From: Phycisphaerales bacterium
GTDB taxonomy: Bacteria; Planctomycetota; Phycisphaerae; Phycisphaerales; SM1A02
Assembly: GCA_009691785.1 (NCBI GenBank)
Contig: SIAM01000001.1
Location: forward strand, 40,156-104,155
Length of the DNA stretch: 64,000 nt
Direction: 5' to 3'
The position numbers and the translations under genes were made by a program. How positions within the stretch are numbered: position 1 is the first letter of the stretch; every line of letters starts with the position of its first letter. A model generated the notes under the pieces. It saw only the letters and a list, made by a program, of their open reading frames with translations. It ran no database searches and was not told where the DNA came from. Positions 59,205 to 64,000 of this stretch are shown in pieces.

Positions 59205-61079
59205 TTATTGCTTCTCAACCCACCGATCCGTGTTGCCGCGCGGCGCGAACCACACCCAATCCACGGATTGTTGACCCTGCTCAATAGGCACATTTGCAAT
59301 CGCAGACGCACGCTGACCAGTTTTGCCACCCAAGATCGAGGGCGTAAACAAATTCAAATTGCCTTGATCATTCACTTCGTCGCGGCCGACTGACCACATG
59401 CGAAATCCGTCCGCGTTTGAGGCCATCATGATGGGCTTGTCGCACCATGGATCGTGCGGCGCCTTGCCATTGCACAACGAAGCCAAATCATCCGCGCTCG
59501 CAGGCCACTTGCCGTTGGCGCGGTGAAATTGTTCCGCGGCAATGGCAACCACCGCGGCGTTGCGCTTCTCTTGATCAATTCTAAAATCCAGCGCCACATT
59601 TCCATGCGCTGGCATTATCAACCTCAACAATAACCATCGAGTGCTGTTGTTTTCGATCATCGATTGAAAGTCATCTTTGTTTTGATTACCCGCAGCAACA
59701 ACTTCTCGCAATGACAACCCCTGGCCACCTTCAAACCTTCGCGAAAACTCATCAAACTTCTCATTGGACTCTTTGCGTCCCGCCACCATATACACACCAA
59801 ATGGCCTTCCAACTGCAAGGAAACCAAGTGCGACAAGTTGAGAAGGATTGTTTCTTTTCTTTTCAATTCCTGCAACTCCGCTCACACTTTCTAACAACTG
59901 AATGACCTTGATAAACTTCCATGTTGGCGCAAACCATCCATCACCATGGCCATCGTCTGTGTAAAACCGTTGAACAAGGTCTTCATACATGATGCGCTCA
60001 GTAGTGAAGTCGGGCCGCTCCAACTTCAGAGGCACTGAACGCAACGCGATCTGAAGTCTTTGAAGTTGCGTGTCGTTGAAGATTTTTGGTTTCCATTCAA
60101 GCACCATCAGTATGTTGTTGACGGTCATGGCACGAATGGACATGCCAACAAGATCACCAATAAGTATGCGCCCTTCTTGAACATGGATTGATAACGCAAT
60201 CATGGATTCCGCATCGCGTGTGGCGCGCTCGCCGTCACCCATTTCGACAGCATGCACCATATCGGTGGCAAGAATTCTTGTCGCGGTTGTCATTGATGAT
60301 AATTGCGGAAGTACTAACCCTAAGAATGGAATCTCCGCTTCAATGTCGTTTACAGTTGCCTCAGTTGGAAGATGTGCAAACGATTGAATACCAAAGAATT
60401 TTCGATCTACCTCAGTCATTGCAGAACCGGTTGGATATCCAAAAATGGAACGCTTCGTGGCGGCGTGGAGGGCTGCGATCTGCGGCTGATTCGCGGCAAT
60501 CCAACCTGCCGCCTCTGTCCAAAGTTCATCGCTCGGCAAGGGTTTATCTAAGACAGCAGTCACGCCAGTCGACTCGCGGCGCGGATCACTACTTCCAAGA
60601 CCCATTGCGATCAGCGCGTCACGAATTCCTGTCCACGCCGCTTGATCTGGCGACTTTGCAACTGGCAACGAATCGCTGTAGCGCTTGATGGGATCAAACG
60701 AAACAACCCTGCTTTGCGTGTTGAAGTACACCGCGACAACCGCATACGCAATCACCAGCACAGCCACTGCGCGCATGGACCACATGCACGTTTGACCAAG
60801 CGCGCGGTCAATTGGATTTCTCTTGGCGATTGCAGCGGCTCGCAACGTGCGGGCTGACTCATTCACATCTCCGAATTTTTGAATCGCCTCATCGGGCTGC
60901 TTTCCTGTGACAAGCGCCTCTTGAAAATGCGATGTGAGTTCGCGGGCAACATCGACCCGTTCCGCTTTGCGCAATTTTGTTTTCTTGACCACTTTCGAAA
61001 TCAAATCAAGGATCGATTGGGAAAGCGCGATGACCTTCCCTGTTCCAGGCTGTGCAGTTACTTTTGTACCGTCGTTCAT
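59205..61079 (-). CDS. Large membrane protein with N-terminal HAAS-like (DUF1700) helices
   Basis: SHFQEALVTGKQPDEAIQKFGDVNESARTLRAAAIAKRNPIDR followed by TM; paired with PadR; start set to ATG 61079. Confidence 0.6.
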   Translation of the reverse strand: MNDGTKVTAQPGTGKVIALSQSILDLISKVVKKTKLRKAERVDVARELTSHFQEALVTGKQPDEAIQKFGDVNESARTLRAAAIAKRNPIDRALGQTCMWSMRAVAVLVIAYAVVAVYFNTQSRVVSFDPIKRYSDSLPVAKSPDQAAWTGIRDALIAMGLGSSDPRRESTGVTAVLDKPLPSDELWTEAAGWIAANQPQIAALHAATKRSIFGYPTGSAMTEVDRKFFGIQSFAHLPTEATVNDIEAEIPFLGLVLPQLSSMTTATRILATDMVHAVEMGDGERATRDAESMIALSIHVQEGRILIGDLVGMSIRAMTVNNILMVLEWKPKIFNDTQLQRLQIALRSVPLKLERPDFTTERIMYEDLVQRFYTDDGHGDGWFAPTWKFIKVIQLLESVSGVAGIEKKRNNPSQLVALGFLAVGRPFGVYMVAGRKESNEKFDEFSRRFEGGQGLSLREVVAAGNQNKDDFQSMIENNSTRWLLLRLIMPAHGNVALDFRIDQEKRNAAVVAIAAEQFHRANGKWPASADDLASLCNGKAPHDPWCDKPIMMASNADGFRMWSVGRDEVNDQGNLNLFTPSILGGKTGQRASAIANVPIEQGQQSVDWVWFAPRGNTDRWVEKQ

Positions 61080-61099
61080 GCGGTTGCTCCTGTTTGAAG

Positions 61100-61420
61100 T
61101 TAAGTGAATCCAAGTGATTCCATTGCGGTAGTCAGTTTGTGCCAAGTCAGTGAATCCTTAGCAAGACGATTTTTCCCCTTGAGAGTTAAGCGATAATATT
61201 TGCGCGCTCTTGGACCCTGTTCATCCCAACGCGGGGTGATGAATCCTTTTGCCTCCAAGTTGTAAAGCATGGGATACAGAGTGCTTTGCCCCAATGCCAG
61301 CACCCCATCTGTGCGCTTTTCCAGCGCGACCACGAGTTCGTAACCGTACATTTCGCCGCGCTCCAACAATTTCAGAACCGCAACAATGCCGGCCCCACGC
61401 AGAAATTCGCCTTCGATCAT
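61100..61420 (-). CDS. PadR-family transcriptional regulator
   Basis: LRGAGIVAVLKLLERGEMYGYELVVALEKRTDGVLALGQSTLYPMLYNLEAKGFITPRWDEQGPRARKYYRLTLKGK. Confidence 0.94.
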   Translation of the reverse strand: MIEGEFLRGAGIVAVLKLLERGEMYGYELVVALEKRTDGVLALGQSTLYPMLYNLEAKGFITPRWDEQGPRARKYYRLTLKGKNRLAKDSLTWHKLTTAMESLGFT

Positions 61421-61457
61421 GTCAATGTTCTCCTGTCATTTCATCAGACTTATGTGT

Positions 61458-61482
61458 GCATACTATACGCAACATAGTATGC
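61458..61482. promoter_or_regulatory. Candidate PadR operator
   Basis: GCATACTAT-acgcaac-ATAGTATGC perfect 9-bp inverted repeat 38 bp upstream of padR start. Confidence 0.65.
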
Positions 61483-61582
61483 GCCTGTTTCGTTATTCAC
61501 AAGTCAATCACAAAATACAGTTTCGAATTCATACAAATGCCACAAGCGTGCGGCCACTTACGCTCAACACGATCCTTACTTA

Positions 61583-62407
61583 TCACAACGGCGCAATGCC
61601 CGCGCGCATTTCACCGGGCAAGAAAATACTTTGCGCGTCAATGGCAATCCATCCTCCGTAGGGCTTCTCATATTCATCAATCAACACGCACACCATTCCC
61701 ATGCCCAGGCAAAATGTGGCGATTAAACCCAGCCGCAATTTGGTTGGAGCCACCATGCCCATCAATGCGCAACTCATAGCAAGCAGCGATGCAATAATCA
61801 CCCAAAATCCATAGGGAGATCGCTCTTCGGCAAATCGCAAACGCGATTCTCGCAAATGTTCCACAGTGCCCAGACCCGTCCATGTACGGGTGCTTAAAAA
61901 TGTTCCCCCAGTGGGGTTCACAGCCAGACGCAATTGCCCCAACAATATTTCAGCCTTCTCATTCAGTCGCGGCGTTGATTCAGCCAATTGCGTCCATTCA
62001 TGATCAATCACGTTATGCACATATTCAAGGGCAAGACCTTGTGCCTCGGCACCTTGTTCGCCCTCTTTCATTTTGGCAAGCACGCCAAAGTCTTGATACA
62101 GCAATCGGCATTGCAGAGCCTCTTCGGTGGCGGAGTGAATCGCGCGAATATAATTTTCGCGCGCATCATTTAAGGTGAGCCCCAACAGAAAACACAGCAA
62201 GCCAACCAAACCCACCCCAAGACCGTCCGCCAACTTGGCAATAGATGCGTCACCCTGAGAGCGCCGCAAGATTTGGTAGCCAATCACATTCGCCACAACA
62301 CCAACAACCACGGCCACCAAGCAGATCCCTCCGTCAAGCATGAACTCCTTCATGGTGTATCCAGAAACATTCAGAGCGGCGACGAACATGGTTGTTGAAT
62401 GGTGCAC
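61583..62407 (-). CDS. DUF4239-like membrane protein
   Basis: Two N-terminal and two C-terminal TM segments flanking ENYIRAIHSATEEALQCRLLYQDF; start may be internal (62353). Confidence 0.55.
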   Translation of the reverse strand: MHHSTTMFVAALNVSGYTMKEFMLDGGICLVAVVVGVVANVIGYQILRRSQGDASIAKLADGLGVGLVGLLCFLLGLTLNDARENYIRAIHSATEEALQCRLLYQDFGVLAKMKEGEQGAEAQGLALEYVHNVIDHEWTQLAESTPRLNEKAEILLGQLRLAVNPTGGTFLSTRTWTGLGTVEHLRESRLRFAEERSPYGFWVIIASLLAMSCALMGMVAPTKLRLGLIATFCLGMGMVCVLIDEYEKPYGGWIAIDAQSIFLPGEMRAGIAPL

Positions 62408-62524
62408 CTGCGTTTCAGTTTACTTGATCACGCTGCAGCAATGTGTTGCTACAAAATGGGCGAGCGAATTTTTGGCGCAGCGTCAATGAGTGCCCTATTG
62501 GCGCTAAAACAACACGCTGCGTAC

Positions 62525-62617
62525 ATACCGAGCCCCTGGCGCTCAGACAACGCACCCCTCGCTTGTTCGCAGACTCACAAGCGAGGTTGCTAAACTCGCG
62601 CCTTAGGGGCTCGGTAT
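62525..62617. repeat. Nested long inverted repeat
   Basis: Outer arms ATACCGAGCCCCTGGCGC / GCGCCTTAGGGGCTCGGTAT (2-nt bulge) and inner arms CCTCGCTTGT / ACAAGCGAGG. Confidence 0.9.
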
Positions 62618-62648
62618 TTACTTCGCGAGGCAATTTCAGATTCATGCC

Positions 62649-64000
62649 ATGTACTCTTCATGCGTGCCAAACACGCAGATGGAATTTGCGCAAACGCAAT
62701 CGCTCATGCAAACATCGCCGCCAAAGCGCCCGCTGTACATGCAACCCACCATGCTGGTGTTGTTGTCGCTGGGTTTCGCCGGCGGCATTCCACTTGAAAT
62801 GGCAATGAGCATCATGCCCACATGGGCCAGCGCCGCGAAGTGGTCGGTGGTGGACATTGGGTTGATCGCATTGGCGCGCTTGCCCTACACATGCAAAGTG
62901 TTGTGGGCGCCGCTGAGCGATCACTGCTCCATCATTGGTTTGCGTTGGATGGGCCGCCGCCGCAGTTGGCTATTTGTGACGCAGTTGATTTGCTTGGGAC
63001 TGATCGTTGCGTTGGCGCTGAACATGGATAACCGCGGCGGCATGATGTCGCCCAACGCAATTATTGTTTTGCTTGGAGTGTTGGTATTTGCCGGCGCAAC
63101 GCAGGACATTGTTGGCGACGCATACCGCGCCGAAGTTTTGCAGCCACGCGAGTTTGGCGCGGGTGCCAGCATGTGGGTTACGGGCGCGCGCTTTGCCTCG
63201 CTGTTCGCGGGCGCGGGCGTTCTGATTTTGGCGGGTCGACTGGGCGAATCACCAAACACGCAATCGTGGGCGTGGGCCATTGCGGTGTGCGCGCTGGCCG
63301 CGGTTTCATTGGTGGGCATGATCGGCATCTTCATGGGCCGCGAACCCGCGCGGCCTGTTGGTCAAGCGCCCGGATTCGCCGCGTCAGTCACGCAACCATT
63401 TCAAATTTTCGCCAGCCAATGGGGCTGGAAACTAATCGCGCTGTTCTTCTTTCTAATTTTGTATCGGCTGCCCGATGTATTAGGCGGCGCCATGACTTCG
63501 CCGCTGTTGGTGCAAGGACTTGGCTACTCAACGGAAACAATTGGATGGGTGCGCCAAAGTTTGGGATCGGGCCTAAGCATTGCTGGAACAATTGTTGGCG
63601 GGCTTTTGATTGCGCGCTGGAGCCTAACGCGCTGCTTGTGGATCGCCGGCATTCTGGCGGCGGTGAGTAATGTTGGTTTCTTGATTTTGGCCAGCACCTA
63701 CGGCGCCACTGTCGCGCACATTGCGCCGGCCAGCGCGCCAGTGACATCGCTTGTGGTTGTTCTATCTATAGAGAGCATTTGCGGCGGCTTGGCCACATGC
63801 GCTTTTGTGGCCTTCATGATGAGCATTTGCGATGTGCGCGCCACGGCAACACAGTACGCGCTGCTGACCTCGGTCATGGCCATTGGCAACACGTTGATCG
63901 GCGTTCTCAGCGGCTGGATGCTGAAAAATTTGGATTACCAATCCTTCTATGCGCTGTCGATTGTGGCGGCCGCGCCCGGCTTGCTGCTGATTCCGTTCTT
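62649..64000 (+). CDS. AmpG-like MFS transporter (partial, runs off the window end)
   Basis: Open frame from ATG 62649 to 64000 without stop: MYSSCVPNTQ...LLSLGFAGGIPLEMAMSIMPTWASAAKWSVVDIGLIAL...KVLWAPLSDH; not in the ORF track because it lacks a stop. Confidence 0.85.
   Translation, partial: MYSSCVPNTQMEFAQTQSLMQTSPPKRPLYMQPTMLVLLSLGFAGGIPLEMAMSIMPTWASAAKWSVVDIGLIALARLPYTCKVLWAPLSDHCSIIGLRWMGRRRSWLFVTQLICLGLIVALALNMDNRGGMMSPNAIIVLLGVLVFAGATQDIVGDAYRAEVLQPREFGAGASMWVTGARFASLFAGAGVLILAGRLGESPNTQSWAWAIAVCALAAVSLVGMIGIFMGREPARPVGQAPGFAASVTQPFQIFASQWGWKLIALFFFLILYRLPDVLGGAMTSPLLVQGLGYSTETIGWVRQSLGSGLSIAGTIVGGLLIARWSLTRCLWIAGILAAVSNVGFLILASTYGATVAHIAPASAPVTSLVVVLSIESICGGLATCAFVAFMMSICDVRATATQYALLTSVMAIGNTLIGVLSGWMLKNLDYQSFYALSIVAAAPGLLLIPF

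Noticed and set aside
62525-62617. Integron attC site
   Set aside because: No RYYYAAC/GTTRRRY core sites at the ends and no integrase or cassette array nearby.

Overview
The 64 kb window is gene-dense bacterial chromosome with no rRNA, tRNA, CRISPR array, transposase or phage module that I could recognise. Gene content resembles Planctomycetota/Phycisphaerae, but that is only an inference. The most coherent system is an almost complete kynurenine / 3-hydroxyanthranilate (2-aminomuconate route) catabolic set in two blocks. Block 1 (8.56-11.8 kb) encodes 3-hydroxyanthranilate dioxygenase, ACMS decarboxylase and kynureninase. Block 2 (22.0-27.3 kb) encodes kynurenine 3-monooxygenase, aminomuconate-semialdehyde dehydrogenase, a RidA-type deaminase, kynurenine formamidase and an SDR. 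A pyroglutamyl-peptidase / 5-oxoprolinase pair, MOSC protein, lysA and a PurD-like ATP-grasp gene lie between them. Other loci include a SEC-C+TPR+OGT-type glycosyltransferase, CM-TyrA, fatty acid desaturase, fumC, mgtE, ABC-2 exporter, K+/H+ antiporter, UDP-sugar dehydrogenase with a structured leader, thyX, a coaD/panB/ACP/FabZ operon, ftsK, umuDC, a PadR/HAAS pair and a partial AmpG-like MFS gene. Unusual items include three stop-codon-adjacent or intergenic tandem repeat arrays (55 bp, 40 bp, 14 bp), an unlisted 31-aa membrane microprotein ORF, a homopolymer frameshift in a thioredoxin-family gene, two gene remnants (aminotransferase, multicopper oxidase), inverted-repeat operators upstream of umuD and padR, and a large nested palindrome upstream of the AmpG-like gene. 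All calls come from reading sequence and translations; no database search was run.
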